Assembly: GCA_017398805.1 (NCBI GenBank)
Contig: JAFQEZ010000086.1
Location: 1-60,237 of the forward strand
Direction of reading: 5' to 3'
Origin: Bacteroidaceae bacterium
Lineage (GTDB): Bacteria; Bacteroidota; Bacteroidia; Bacteroidales; Bacteroidaceae
Length of the DNA stretch: 60,237 nucleotides
Below the pieces are notes generated by a model that was not told the origin of the DNA, did not search any database, and saw only the letters and a program-made list of their open reading frames with translations. Numbering within the stretch: the first letter of the stretch is position 1; every line of letters starts with the position of its first letter. The position numbers and the translations under genes are program-made. Positions 36,030 to 46,330 of the stretch are shown in pieces.

Positions 36030-37457
36030 TTATTTTTTACATGGTTCATATATCTTTGGCGAAACACTGCGACGTACCACATCGCGGAGCCCGGACAGAC
36101 CATCGACCTCTCCTGCAGCCATAGCCTGGACAAGAATATTGCCCATTGCTGTTGCCTCAACAGGACCTGCCCACACCGGTATACCGAGCGCATCGGCTGT
36201 CATCTGGTTCAGCAGTGCATTCTGCGAACCGCCGCCGATTATATGAAGACGTTTCAGCGGTTCGGGAAGCATACCGTTCACACCGGCAATTGCATCGCGG
36301 TATCTCTTTGCCAAAGAGAGGAAGAGACAGCGCGCCATCTCAGCCTTATTCTGCGGCACAGCCTGTGATGTAGCAGCGCAATAGTCGCACAACGCCTTCT
36401 CCATTGAAAGAGGATTCATGAACACGGCATCATCAACAGGGATAATACTCTCAATGCATGCCTTCTCTGCGGCGGGAATCAGTTCGGAATATGATATCTC
36501 CTCGCCACGCTCCTTCCATTCACTCATCAGGCGTTGCAATATCCAAAGGCCTGTTATATTCTGCAGGAAACGTATTCTGCCGCCGACTCCGCCCTCATTT
36601 GTAAATCCGGCAAGACGTGCCTCTTCTGTTAGCAACGGTTCGGCAAGTTCAACACCAAGCAACGACCATGTCCCGGAACTTAAGAAAGCCACAGGACCAT
36701 CGCCTTCGATTGCAGGCAACGCTGCAACCGCAGAAGCTGTATCATGCGAACCTACAGCCACTACCTTTACGTTGCCGAGCCCGGTCTCCATTGCTATGTC
36801 GCTAAGGAGTGTTCCACGTACACTGCCGGGCATCACGATATTGCCGAATATCCTCTCCGGCAAGCCCAATGCACGGATTGTATCCCATGACCAGTTACGA
36901 GCCCTTGCATCGAGAAGCTCCGATGTAGATGCGATGCAATATTCATTTCCCGGCACACCCGTAAGGAAATAGCCGAAAAGGTCGGGCATGAAAAGCAGTT
37001 TATCAGCCGCCTCAAGCTGTGCACTCCCCTTCATGCTGTAGAGCTGTGAAAGAGTGTTTATCTCCATTACCTGAATACCGGTAGTGCTGTAATGCTCCTT
37101 GGGGTCAATTATCTTCGATACAGTCTCAGGTACCCCGGCTGTGCGTCCGTCACGGTAGCAGACCGGGTTGCCAAGAAGATTTCCGTCACGGTCAATGAGA
37201 CCGAAATCAACACCCCAAGTATCCACTCCAATACTTTCGACATCATAGCCTTTTGCTGCAGCCACTTTCAGTCCGGTCTTCATATCCTCGAACAATGCAG
37301 GGAAATCCCAATAGAGATGCTCACCAAGACGTACCTGACGGTTACCGAAGCGATGTACCTCTTCCATTACAATGCGTCTCTCTTCGAGCCAACCTGCCAT
37401 AATGCGGCCGCTTCCTCCGCCGAAGTCCGCAGCAAGATATACTTTTCTCATCGGCAC
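36030..37457 (-). CDS. fucK: L-fuculokinase (RhaB-like FGGY kinase)
   Basis: 475 residues from 37457; an ATG at 37451 is also possible. FGGY-kinase features: the phosphate-binding N-terminus VYLAADFGGGSGRIMAGWLE, GVDTWGVDFGLID, VAVGSHDTASAVAALPA, SSGTWSLLGVEL and HIIGGGSQNALLNQMTADAL. Sequence class is nearer rhamnulokinase RhaB than E. coli FucK, which is the usual arrangement for Bacteroides fucose operons. It phosphorylates L-fuculose to L-fuculose-1-phosphate. It lies 6 bases after fucA. Confidence 0.88.
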   Translation of the reverse strand: MPMRKVYLAADFGGGSGRIMAGWLEERRIVMEEVHRFGNRQVRLGEHLYWDFPALFEDMKTGLKVAAAKGYDVESIGVDTWGVDFGLIDRDGNLLGNPVCYRDGRTAGVPETVSKIIDPKEHYSTTGIQVMEINTLSQLYSMKGSAQLEAADKLLFMPDLFGYFLTGVPGNEYCIASTSELLDARARNWSWDTIRALGLPERIFGNIVMPGSVRGTLLSDIAMETGLGNVKVVAVGSHDTASAVAALPAIEGDGPVAFLSSGTWSLLGVELAEPLLTEEARLAGFTNEGGVGGRIRFLQNITGLWILQRLMSEWKERGEEISYSELIPAAEKACIESIIPVDDAVFMNPLSMEKALCDYCAATSQAVPQNKAEMARCLFLSLAKRYRDAIAGVNGMLPEPLKRLHIIGGGSQNALLNQMTADALGIPVWAGPVEATAMGNILVQAMAAGEVDGLSGLRDVVRRSVSPKIYEPCKK

Positions 37458-37463
37458 TTGGCT

Positions 37464-38105
37464 TTAGATCGGACTCTTCTTGCCCAATACATATATATCA
37501 AGGTCATCAATCTCCTGTGGAGTGAGTACGGAGTAATCTCCACCACTCTGCACTATTATGCGGCATGCCATTTCAAAGAACATGGCACGCTCAAAAGCTT
37601 GGTCAAAGTCCTTTCCACACACCACCTGACCATGGTTTGTAAGAAGAATAGAATTATGTTCCTTCATTGCCTCCACCACAGCTTTAGCCAGTTCAGGCGA
37701 GCCGGGACGCAGGTATGGAATAACTGGAATCTCACGCCCTACATGACAAGGTACCTCGGCTGTAACATTGAAGTTCTCGGGTTTTTTCTTCATGCATGAG
37801 ACCGATGTCGCATATGGCGACTGGAAATGCAACACAACATTGACATCGGGACGTTCGCGCAGGACACCCAAATGGAAACCGCTCTCCATTGATGGCTTCA
37901 CGCCGTTGAGAACCTCGCCTGTAGCCACAACGCACTGCGAGACTTTCTCCTTCCGGATATTCGGCACCCAGGAGCCTGTTCCCGATACAAGAGCCTCATC
38001 GCCTATGCGCCATGAGAGGTTGCCGCTACTGCACACTGTCAGGCCGGCATCGCCAACGCGATGCGCCTGCCTGATAAACTCTTCAATATGTAGGTTGGTA
38101 ATCAT
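37464..38105 (-). CDS. fucA: L-fuculose-phosphate aldolase
   Basis: 213 residues, class II aldolase/adducin fold. It has SSGNLSWRIGDEALVSGTGS, the zinc-binding HLGVLRERPDVNVVLHFQSP region with its His residues, the Glu of the acid/base region, and LLTNHGQVVCGKDFDQAFERA. It cleaves L-fuculose-1-phosphate to dihydroxyacetone phosphate and L-lactaldehyde. It is 20 bases after fucI. No lactaldehyde reductase (fucO) is adjacent, but an alcohol dehydrogenase family gene of the zinc type is at 52346. Confidence 0.92.
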   Translation of the reverse strand: MITNLHIEEFIRQAHRVGDAGLTVCSSGNLSWRIGDEALVSGTGSWVPNIRKEKVSQCVVATGEVLNGVKPSMESGFHLGVLRERPDVNVVLHFQSPYATSVSCMKKKPENFNVTAEVPCHVGREIPVIPYLRPGSPELAKAVVEAMKEHNSILLTNHGQVVCGKDFDQAFERAMFFEMACRIIVQSGGDYSVLTPQEIDDLDIYVLGKKSPI

Positions 38106-38125
38106 TATTCAAATGTTTTGATACA

Positions 38126-39901
38126 TCATTTATATATAGGACCATAGTTCCGGCATGCCCTGTAGTCGGCGCCCTCCTTGTCCATACCGAAAGCATTCCA
38201 TGCAGCCGGACGGAAGATCTTACCCTCGGGTACATTATGCATACATACAGGAATACGCAACATTGATGCCAGAGTGATGAGATCGGCACCGATATGTCCA
38301 TAACTGATTGCACCATGGTTAGCACCCCAATTGTTCATTACAGAGTATACATCCTTGAACGGTGCCTTTGTCTCGTCAAGACGTGGAACGAACCATGTTG
38401 TAGGCCATGTAGGATCGGTACGCATGTTCAGTACATCATGGATTTCGGGATCAATATCGGCTGTCCAGCCCTCGGCAATCTGAAGCACAGGACCAAGACC
38501 CTTTATAAGGTTCAGACGTGACATTGTAACAGGCATGCCGCCCTTTGACAGGAAGTTGCTTGAGAAACCGCCGCCACGGAAATAGTCACGGTCGGCAGGC
38601 ATCCAGTTGGTATTCTTGAGACAGCCCTCCACATCGGTCTCGGTCATCTCCCATGATGGTTTCATACATGGCTCGCCGGCTGCATTGATGCTCGCACCTG
38701 TTGCATCAAGTGTTGTAGCACCCGAGTTGATGAGATGTATCATTCCGCCTGCAGCCAAGCCTGTCAACTCCTTACCGGTAACACGCTTCACTGCCTCCGG
38801 ACTCCAATATGTACGTACATCGGAGAACATCTGTCCACAGCCTGTAAGCAGCTTGCCGAAGAGCATTGCCACGCCATTGCATGCATCGTTCTCGGTTGCG
38901 AGCACATAAGCCTCGCGTATACCGTTCCAGTCGAATGTACTGCAAAGCAGCGCCTCAGTAAAGTCACCGTTTGGTTTCCAGTCAGTCCATTGACGCTGTC
39001 CCTGGAAACCGGCTGCAATGGCGTTGTGTCCGATAGCCTCCTCCTTGAAACCCATCTCACGGAGTTTAGGGTTGCCCAGCATAAGGTCGCGTACAATGAG
39101 AGTCATCTTCACAACAAATTCCCAATCGGCATCCTTGCCTGCGCGATCCTTCTGCTTTTCGGGACGGTTCTTGTCCCAGCCCTCATTGACCTTGCAATAT
39201 TTCTCGGTCCATGCCATAGCCTTTGCATACTCCTCATGGTCGTAGATGCCCTCATCCATGCGGCGCAGGATCTCGGTCTCATCGACACTCTCGTTGCGCA
39301 TACCAAGGTACTCCTGGAAGAAGTTCTGGTCGACGATGCTTCCTGCAATACCCATACACTGGCTACCGACAGAGAGGTAGCTCTCGCCACGCATTGTAGC
39401 GACAGCCAACGCCGCACGGGCCCAACGCAGAATCTTCTCGGCGACATCAGCCGGGATTGTGTTATCTGTTATATCCTGAACATCGTGTCCGTAGATGCCG
39501 AATGCAGGAAGTCCCTTCTGTGCATGTCCTGCCAAAACTGCCGCAAGATACACTGCACCCGGACGCTCTGTACCGTTGAAACCCCACACCGCCTTTGGCC
39601 AATGAGGATGCATATCCATTGTCTCGGAGCCGTAGCACCAGCACGATGTCACAGATATTGTAGCCCCGACACCTTCACGTTCGAACTTCGCCTGACAGGC
39701 AGCAGTCTCTGCAACGCGGCCGATTGTTCCGTCAGCAATGACACACTCGACAGGAGTGCCGTCGGGATGTTTCACATTCGCAGAGATAAGTTCAGCCACA
39801 GCCTTAGCCAGATTCATTGTCTTCTCTTCAAGACTCTCACGCACACCACCCTGACGTCCGTCTATTGTCGGGCGGATACCGATTTTTGGATATTTGCTCA
39901 T
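38126..39901 (-). CDS. fucI: L-fucose isomerase
   Basis: 591 residues, the usual FucI length. It begins [20 protein letters not shown], then [74 protein letters not shown] and [19 protein letters not shown]; the metal-binding Glu/Asp/His positions appear intact. It converts L-fucose to L-fuculose. It is first in the operon. The 246-base upstream region contains TAAGTTTG on the minus strand (a possible -7 element) and the inverted motif CGCAACCGGATTGCG near 39941. No adjacent FucR-type GntR regulator is in the window. Confidence 0.95.
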   Translation of the reverse strand: MSKYPKIGIRPTIDGRQGGVRESLEEKTMNLAKAVAELISANVKHPDGTPVECVIADGTIGRVAETAACQAKFEREGVGATISVTSCWCYGSETMDMHPHWPKAVWGFNGTERPGAVYLAAVLAGHAQKGLPAFGIYGHDVQDITDNTIPADVAEKILRWARAALAVATMRGESYLSVGSQCMGIAGSIVDQNFFQEYLGMRNESVDETEILRRMDEGIYDHEEYAKAMAWTEKYCKVNEGWDKNRPEKQKDRAGKDADWEFVVKMTLIVRDLMLGNPKLREMGFKEEAIGHNAIAAGFQGQRQWTDWKPNGDFTEALLCSTFDWNGIREAYVLATENDACNGVAMLFGKLLTGCGQMFSDVRTYWSPEAVKRVTGKELTGLAAGGMIHLINSGATTLDATGASINAAGEPCMKPSWEMTETDVEGCLKNTNWMPADRDYFRGGGFSSNFLSKGGMPVTMSRLNLIKGLGPVLQIAEGWTADIDPEIHDVLNMRTDPTWPTTWFVPRLDETKAPFKDVYSVMNNWGANHGAISYGHIGADLITLASMLRIPVCMHNVPEGKIFRPAAWNAFGMDKEGADYRACRNYGPIYK

Positions 39902-40092
39902 AGTTATAGAAATGGTTGTTATAAGTTATTTTTCTGTTTTCCGCAACCGGATTGCGTGCAAACCTTATTGCGGCAAGCAAACTTATTAAAAAATATTGGT
40001 TAATCCTAATCCTTCACGCAACCGTATATGTTATTTTTTATTATAAAAAACTAAATTACATTATCGGCGAATTGATTTTGGGAGAATATATA

Positions 40093-40100
40093 TATCTTTG
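40093..40100 (+). promoter_or_regulatory. Putative -7 element of the winged-helix gene
   Basis: TATCTTTG, an exact match, 47 bases before the ATG at 40148. The -33 side shows only ATTG at a slightly short 18-base spacing. Confidence 0.45.
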
Positions 40101-40147
40101 ATATCGAAAATTAAAAATAAACGAACTATAACTAAGAAGAAAAAATT

Positions 40148-40327
40148 ATGGAAACAAAAGAGAAAGTACTACAGACTATGAAAGAGGCGGGCGAACCGCT
40201 CAACGCAGGCAAGATAGCAGAACTCAGCGGACTCGACCGCAAGGAGGTCGACAAGGCAATGAAGCAGCTCAAGGACGAAGGTGCAATAGTATCGCCGGTC
40301 CGTTGCAAATGGGCACCTGCAGAGTAA
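40148..40327 (+). CDS. Small winged-helix protein
   Basis: 59 residues. The sequence [55 protein letters not shown] is one winged helix: helix 1, helix-turn-helix and a short wing. Such 60-residue proteins are common in Bacteroides and are presumed transcription regulators; the target is unknown. It is divergent from fucI (246 bases away), so a role in fucose control is possible but unproven. A 46-base perfect palindrome follows 12 bases after the stop codon. Confidence 0.8.
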   Translation: METKEKVLQTMKEAGEPLNAGKIAELSGLDRKEVDKAMKQLKDEGAIVSPVRCKWAPAE

Positions 40328-40339
40328 GAATCTTCTACA

Positions 40340-40385
40340 CCAACACAATACGAGGGTGACCGCGGTCACCCTCGTATTGTGTTGG
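40340..40385. terminator. 46-base perfect palindrome
   Basis: Bases 40340-40362 (starting CCAACACAATACGAGGGTGA) are followed directly by their exact reverse complement (40363-40385), centred on CCGCGG. It lies between the small winged-helix gene and the convergent helicase gene; probably a two-way terminator. No T-run. Confidence 0.75.
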
Positions 40386-40454
40386 AACATTAGTATCAAG
40401 ATTAGTTCAAGATTTGTGCCATCTTAGTATATTTACCACCGATACCACCATCCG

Positions 40455-43400
40455 TCAACAGGAGATTTTCAGTTTCCCGTTCTCTTCTATAACGTATTGC
40501 TCCTTCTTGGCCAGTTCAATGCCTTTTGTCATGACATTGGCTACATTGTCTCCAACTCTGCTGTAACCGAATGCCTTTGACATCTCGCGCACAAGGCTTT
40601 CCTGCGGTTGGGCACCCTGCTGGTCGAGTATCATGACTGCAGCATTGCGTGCCTCCTCGTATGGTATATGCAAGGCATCGCGTTCATTTGAACTTCTGAA
40701 CCCTTTATACTCTTCCGGAGTTTGCTCATCGCGCCATAGGGTTTTTGCATCGTCAACAGTATATTTGATGCCAATGTTTGCTATGAGCTGTTTCATATAA
40801 TCCATTGTCTTTGCACCGGCACGGGCAATATCTACAGCCCTAAGCACCCTTTTTATCAACAGTTCCTCCCTTATTGGAGCTTCTGTCTCAACAACAGTTG
40901 TAATATAGTTCGTGATTCGTTCATCATGGTTTCCGTTCAAAATCTTCTCCACTTGTAGAGGAGTGTGTCTCAAGGAGGCGAACTCATATGGGGTCACATC
41001 GTTCAATCCAGAATCCTCTGCCACATAAACCACCAACTCATCATCCTCTTGCTTAGCATTTCCAAGATAGAACCTGATTGGTTCCTCTTCGGTTTCAACA
41101 TATTCTCCCGCAACAACATTATCTATCATTGAGAGAACACGTTCCATTACAGCCTCCTTGTCTGTCCACCAATCCATGGCCCACAACCGCATAACATTCC
41201 ATCCCAACCTGCGCAAAACGCCAAGCTGAACAATTTCACGGTCTCTTGCCGACCTTGAAGATATATAGTTGTATCCGTCGCATAATATGCCTATAAGATA
41301 GGTTGACTTGTCGGCCGGGTTTACTACACCTATATCAATCTTGTAACCCGAAGCACCGATATTCGTCTTTACTTCATAACCTTTACCACGGATTTCCCGG
41401 GCTACCGCCTCAACAAAACCGTCATAAACATCCTTATTTGCCACAGTTGGCGTCACATTAACTTTCTTTCCTCTCTCGGCATATTCCAGGAACTCCTTGA
41501 GACCGGCCACTCCTTCAGCTGATGTACGCTTGAGGTCAATCTGCTCCGAGCGGAGTGTTGAGAAGACTATCATCTCGCTACGTGCTCGTGATACAGCCAC
41601 GTTCAATCTTCTCCAACCGCCGTCACGGTTCAACGGACCGAAATTAAGTGAAACCTTACCATCCTTGTCCACACCATATCCTATCGAGAAGAGAATGACA
41701 TCCCTCTCATCACCCTGTACATTCTCAAGGTTCTTTATGAATATCGGCTCTTCACTCAGGAGTGCAATCTTTTCAAGTTCCGGATTCTTGACAAAGAAGT
41801 CATTCAAGAGATCTTCGAGAAGCGACTGCTGGTTTGTATTGAAAGTAACGACGCCGATGCTCTGTTTTGAGAGTTCGGAATCCATGAGTCTACGCTTTAT
41901 CTCATTGATGATAGCCTCGGCCTCAGCCCTGTTCTGGCGGCTTCCTCCACGGTCATACACACCTTCGACATACTGATAACCAATTCGTGTAGTCAGGTCA
42001 TCGGGTGACGGGAATGTATAAAGTTTGTTATCGTAATACTTCCTGTTGCTGAACGCGATAAGGCTCTCATGTTTGCTTCGATAGTGCCATCTCAGATGCT
42101 TAGACGGCAAAGATAGCGCCAGACACTCATCAAGGATACTCTCCATATCCTCGAGGTGTGAATTCTCCTCGTCATATGTATTCGAGGCAAAGAAACTTGT
42201 CGGCGGTAACTGTTTGGGGTCACCTACGACTATAATGCAGTTACCCCTTGCTATCGTACCCACAGCCTCGCATGTAGGCATCTGTGAAGCCTCATCGAAG
42301 ATTACAAGATCGAACTTTGTTCCACCGGCCTCTATGTACTGGGCAACAGAAATCGGGCTCATTAGCATGCATGGGCACATACGGTGAAGCAGGTTCGGTA
42401 TGCTTGCAAAGAAAGCACGCAACGATGTTCCACGACAGCCGTTACGGATATTGCGCTGAAGTATGCCCACCTCCGAACTCTGCGAGGCCTCTTTTTGCAG
42501 AGCCGGAAGAGTTGCGGCAATGTTTGCAAAAATCTCTTCTTGTGTAAGCTTCTCGAAATCTTTGCACAACCCTCTGAAACGCTTGACCTTCTCCTCGAAC
42601 ATGACTCCATGAAAGATACATAATTCAGGTTCCTTAGTGAGTATGTACTCGGCATAGCTCTTGTATATGGACTTGTGGAATGCACCGTCCAACTCATCGG
42701 GAGAAATCTCTCCGTTGTCTACCTGTGGAATAATCTCATTGAAACCGATAGCATTGATACTGTTCTTGACCCTGTTGTACATTATCCAGCTCCTGATCTT
42801 CTCTTTACCGGAAATCCATGACTCAAGCCTATCCTTGATTTCATTCGCTGTTGCACAATTCTCCATACACTGTTCTGCTTCAAGTAGCCCAAAGGCTTTC
42901 TGCAGAGCCGCATACAGTTCCTCTTTATAATTCACAAGTACAACAAACGCATCGCTCTTGCCTTGTTCGACAACTTCTGAAATTTTTGTCAAAATTCCAT
43001 TTCCGGTTACAGCATCTGCCGCATACTTTCTTACCAGCCCTTTTATCTCGCGTACAAAAGCACAGGATCTGATAACCTTCTCCCAATCGGTATTTCCTTT
43101 TGCGATAAGGCTACCCATAAGAGCATTACCGTTTGCAGCAGCAAGCATAGCCTCATTCTCCTTCTTGTACATAGCCACCGACTTCAACAACTCGAGCACC
43201 TCATCCTTTACAACCTCCCCTTTGCTGTATGTACCTAACTTACGCAAGAACTTCTTCTCGGAGAAGATACGTAACAGAACAAACTGCGACTGCACATCCC
43301 TCCACTCGGCCTCGTATGCCTTTGCATCGATGTCAAGAATACTCTCATCATACCTTCTCATCAACTGCGCCTTTATAGCCTCGCGTTCTTTTCCATGCAA

Positions 43401-46217
43401 GGCTGCTGCTTCGATTGCATCAATAGAGTAATCACTCTCAGACATGAAATTTGCATAGACCTCAGAGTTGGCGAGAAGGATTGACACATTAAGTATAAAA
43501 TTATAGTCATCCTCTCTTAACGGACACTGCATATCGCACTGTATATTCCCAAGAAGAGTCTTGACCTTGACATTGTATTCATTTATCATTTCAACCAACC
43601 CTGCAAGTGAAGATAGCATATTATCCACATCGGCAGAATACTCAAGGCAACCGATTCCGTACAATGGATTCTTCTCCGGTGTTCCAATTATACCCAATGC
43701 ACTCTTGAGTTCCGAGATTGCCATCTCCATGTCAGCAATCTGCCCGGCTGTCATATCCTCGGCTTTTGAGATGGGAATATTGAAAAGAGGGCATGCTTCA
43801 TCAACAGAGAGATATCTTGATATACAGTCATACAAAGAGACACCAAGAGGATGTTTTCTGTGGAGAGACTTGACATATGCATTCATCTCGTTGCGTACGG
43901 CATTTATATGTTCCGCCTGTGACTTATACTCCTCGGGGGATGCATTCTTTGTAACCTCAACTGTCCTTTTCAGTTGTTCCATGACAGCCGACTTTCTTGA
44001 CTTGTTGGAGTGGAGTTCAAGGCAGAATGGTCCCAGACCTATGGAATTAAGCCTATTCTGCACAACCTCAAGAGCAGCCATTTTCTCGGCAACAAAAAGA
44101 ACCTTCTTGCCTCTGTACAATGCATTGGCAATAATATTGGTGATTGTCTGCGATTTACCTGTACCCGGAGGGCCATGAAGGATAAAGCTCTTGCCGCTTA
44201 TGGCCGCAGTTATAGCCTCTACCTGAGAAGAGTCGGCACTGATGGGCAACACAATATCACCGGCCTTGAATTTCTCGTCGAGGTCTCCCTCCTCTTCAAT
44301 ATCGACAACGACATTCTCGTTGACAACACCATTCATGAGACTCGATACTATTTCACTCTTGCATAATTCTTCAGAATTGTTGTGGATATCATTCCACATT
44401 ATGAACTTGTTGAACGAGAAGTTACCCAAGATTGCCTGTTCAAGGACATCCCACCCTTTCTGTTCCATAATTTTCCGGCGTATGGTATTAAAGACGAGTG
44501 ATGTATCGATTCCCTTCTCGTCCTTGGGCAGAGGGTCAAGACCGCCGATACTGATATCGAACATCTGGCGCAGCAACTCAAGCAGCGTTATGTTAAGCAT
44601 GGTTTCCTCGCCACGACTTCTTATTGTATATCCGCTTGCAGCGGACTTCCTGACAATCTCCACCGGAATGAGAAGAATCGGTGCAAATCTCGGTTTCTTG
44701 CTTCCGGGAGTCTCATACCATTTGAGGAATCCCATTGCCAAATACAGTGTGTTGGCACCATTTTCTTCCATGGAGGTGCGCGATGTTCTGTAGAGGTGTG
44801 TCAAAGATGTTCTCAATGTCTTCTCATCAAGGCAGGAATGAATTCTGTTCTGCGAGAGTTCTTTAAGGACAAGTTCATATATCGGATCTGTAGAATTCAA
44901 CATTTTGTATAGGCCGTCACTATGCAACTCTGCATCCCAATCATCGGGACGCGGACATATGCGGAAATCCTCATTGTCGGCAAGAGCATCCTCGAACTCA
45001 TTCACATTGGCCGAGAGGAACGGCACCGTACCCTTAGTAATCCTAAGGTTAAGAAGGCTATTCCTCAAACTGAGATCAAGCAGTTTCCTTTCCCATATTG
45101 TCTGCTTGTTCACTTCGGCTTTATTGTCGATAATGAGATCAGTTGCATTCATCGCCACGGGAGCATCTGCATTCCTGACTATGTCCCTATCTTCTATCAC
45201 ATAGCGCCCGTTCTCGTCAATTGTTCTCAACGGCAAAGGACGTATCTGAGCCACTCGCGCACGGCTGATATCCAAAAAATAGTGGAATTTCTTGTTTTCG
45301 AAATTCTGCTCACCCGCTTTGCATGCCCTGTCAAAGTCCGAGGGATTGCCCGAGTTCATAGAGGTAGACTCCACGACCAATATCTCGTTTATACCCTGAG
45401 CCATACGTTTGGTTATCAAGGAAGGATCATCATTCACACTATCAGCAAATGAGTCCGGCACAAGCCAACATCCGGCAAATGCATGTCCTTCGACAAACAC
45501 CACCAAAGGATGTAATCCTACCGCTTCGAGACAACTCACATAGAGCATGGTCATATCGAAACAGTTGCCCATCTTTGAAGAGAATATCTCGTCAACAGTC
45601 CTGACTCTCTGTCCTGTATCCTCAAAACTGGCAGGCACCGTACAATAAATAATGTTCTTTTCCGAGATAGCCTCATATATTGCAGCCATCTGGAACTTTA
45701 TCCTGTTCGGGTCTCTTCTCTGATAATCATCGAAAGAAGGATCGCCTGTCCACGATGCAAGAAACTCTGAAGCCCTTATAATTATCTGGTTCAGAGCTGG
45801 ATGATTCGGGATTGAAAAAGCGGCAGTTATCTCTGGCATTATCCCACTGCCACCCCACTCGTTGAATGCCAATAGGGAGATTTCATAGTGATTCTCGACC
45901 AACTGTTCATCTCCTGAAGTCGCAGTTAGCCTGATACCACCCAGCACCCTCTCGGTGAGATTTGCAAGATAATCGGTAGAGATCGTTACAGGAACAAGAG
46001 ATATTCTCTCCTCTGTACCTGGCTGTATCATATCAAGATGCGTCTTGTATTCAACCGCAAAATCAGGATCAAAATTCAAGGTAATCTCCACATCATCCAC
46101 AACCTCGTCGCCCACATTGGCAACCTTTATCTCACGCACAACCGGCACATGATTCTGCTGTAACGCAAAATTCACGACAGGCAGATAACTCATCTCAATT
46201 TTCAATTCCTTACCCAT
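40455..46217 (-). CDS. Giant SF1 helicase with transglutaminase-like and nuclease domains
   Basis: 1920 residues. N-terminal beta domain (1-125), then a transglutaminase-like domain (about 150-250: SKMGNCFDMTMLYV with Cys, EGHAFAGCW with His). A DUF4011-type region follows (RKLLDLSLRNSLLNLRITKG, near 375). The helicase core has Walker A HGPPGTGKSQTITNI (about 682), FDEASQMPTCEA and VVGDPKQLPP (about 1305-1330), and C-terminal motifs VQGDERDVILFSIGYG and LNVAVSRARSEM. Near 1610-1690 is a Vsr/MTES_1575-like nuclease (GYEVKTNIGASGYKIDIGVV, LGWNVMRLWAMDWW), then a DUF3320-like tail. Family members (COG1112) appear in defence islands. Likely cytosolic DNA/RNA-acting enzyme, perhaps antiphage; not proven. 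Confidence 0.85.
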   Translation of the reverse strand: MGKELKIEMSYLPVVNFALQQNHVPVVREIKVANVGDEVVDDVEITLNFDPDFAVEYKTHLDMIQPGTEERISLVPVTISTDYLANLTERVLGGIRLTATSGDEQLVENHYEISLLAFNEWGGSGIMPEITAAFSIPNHPALNQIIIRASEFLASWTGDPSFDDYQRRDPNRIKFQMAAIYEAISEKNIIYCTVPASFEDTGQRVRTVDEIFSSKMGNCFDMTMLYVSCLEAVGLHPLVVFVEGHAFAGCWLVPDSFADSVNDDPSLITKRMAQGINEILVVESTSMNSGNPSDFDRACKAGEQNFENKKFHYFLDISRARVAQIRPLPLRTIDENGRYVIEDRDIVRNADAPVAMNATDLIIDNKAEVNKQTIWERKLLDLSLRNSLLNLRITKGTVPFLSANVNEFEDALADNEDFRICPRPDDWDAELHSDGLYKMLNSTDPIYELVLKELSQNRIHSCLDEKTLRTSLTHLYRTSRTSMEENGANTLYLAMGFLKWYETPGSKKPRFAPILLIPVEIVRKSAASGYTIRSRGEETMLNITLLELLRQMFDISIGGLDPLPKDEKGIDTSLVFNTIRRKIMEQKGWDVLEQAILGNFSFNKFIMWNDIHNNSEELCKSEIVSSLMNGVVNENVVVDIEEEGDLDEKFKAGDIVLPISADSSQVEAITAAISGKSFILHGPPGTGKSQTITNIIANALYRGKKVLFVAEKMAALEVVQNRLNSIGLGPFCLELHSNKSRKSAVMEQLKRTVEVTKNASPEEYKSQAEHINAVRNEMNAYVKSLHRKHPLGVSLYDCISRYLSVDEACPLFNIPISKAEDMTAGQIADMEMAISELKSALGIIGTPEKNPLYGIGCLEYSADVDNMLSSLAGLVEMINEYNVKVKTLLGNIQCDMQCPLREDDYNFILNVSILLANSEVYANFMSESDYSIDAIEAAALHGKEREAIKAQLMRRYDESILDIDAKAYEAEWRDVQSQFVLLRIFSEKKFLRKLGTYSKGEVVKDEVLELLKSVAMYKKENEAMLAAANGNALMGSLIAKGNTDWEKVIRSCAFVREIKGLVRKYAADAVTGNGILTKISEVVEQGKSDAFVVLVNYKEELYAALQKAFGLLEAEQCMENCATANEIKDRLESWISGKEKIRSWIMYNRVKNSINAIGFNEIIPQVDNGEISPDELDGAFHKSIYKSYAEYILTKEPELCIFHGVMFEEKVKRFRGLCKDFEKLTQEEIFANIAATLPALQKEASQSSEVGILQRNIRNGCRGTSLRAFFASIPNLLHRMCPCMLMSPISVAQYIEAGGTKFDLVIFDEASQMPTCEAVGTIARGNCIIVVGDPKQLPPTSFFASNTYDEENSHLEDMESILDECLALSLPSKHLRWHYRSKHESLIAFSNRKYYDNKLYTFPSPDDLTTRIGYQYVEGVYDRGGSRQNRAEAEAIINEIKRRLMDSELSKQSIGVVTFNTNQQSLLEDLLNDFFVKNPELEKIALLSEEPIFIKNLENVQGDERDVILFSIGYGVDKDGKVSLNFGPLNRDGGWRRLNVAVSRARSEMIVFSTLRSEQIDLKRTSAEGVAGLKEFLEYAERGKKVNVTPTVANKDVYDGFVEAVAREIRGKGYEVKTNIGASGYKIDIGVVNPADKSTYLIGILCDGYNYISSRSARDREIVQLGVLRRLGWNVMRLWAMDWWTDKEAVMERVLSMIDNVVAGEYVETEEEPIRFYLGNAKQEDDELVVYVAEDSGLNDVTPYEFASLRHTPLQVEKILNGNHDERITNYITTVVETEAPIREELLIKRVLRAVDIARAGAKTMDYMKQLIANIGIKYTVDDAKTLWRDEQTPEEYKGFRSSNERDALHIPYEEARNAAVMILDQQGAQPQESLVREMSKAFGYSRVGDNVANVMTKGIELAKKEQYVIEENGKLKISC

Positions 46218-46330
46218 AGTATGCTTTATCTTTTTATTATTTTTTCAAAGTCATTTTCAAAATTAACAAATATTTATGAAAAGTCTCTTAATACCGTACT
46301 AAAAAAGATTTCTGGTACAAAACAACATAC

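Noticed and set aside
38735-40003. 422-codon plus-strand ORF
   Set aside because: Antisense shadow of fucI, which has all family motifs on the other strand.
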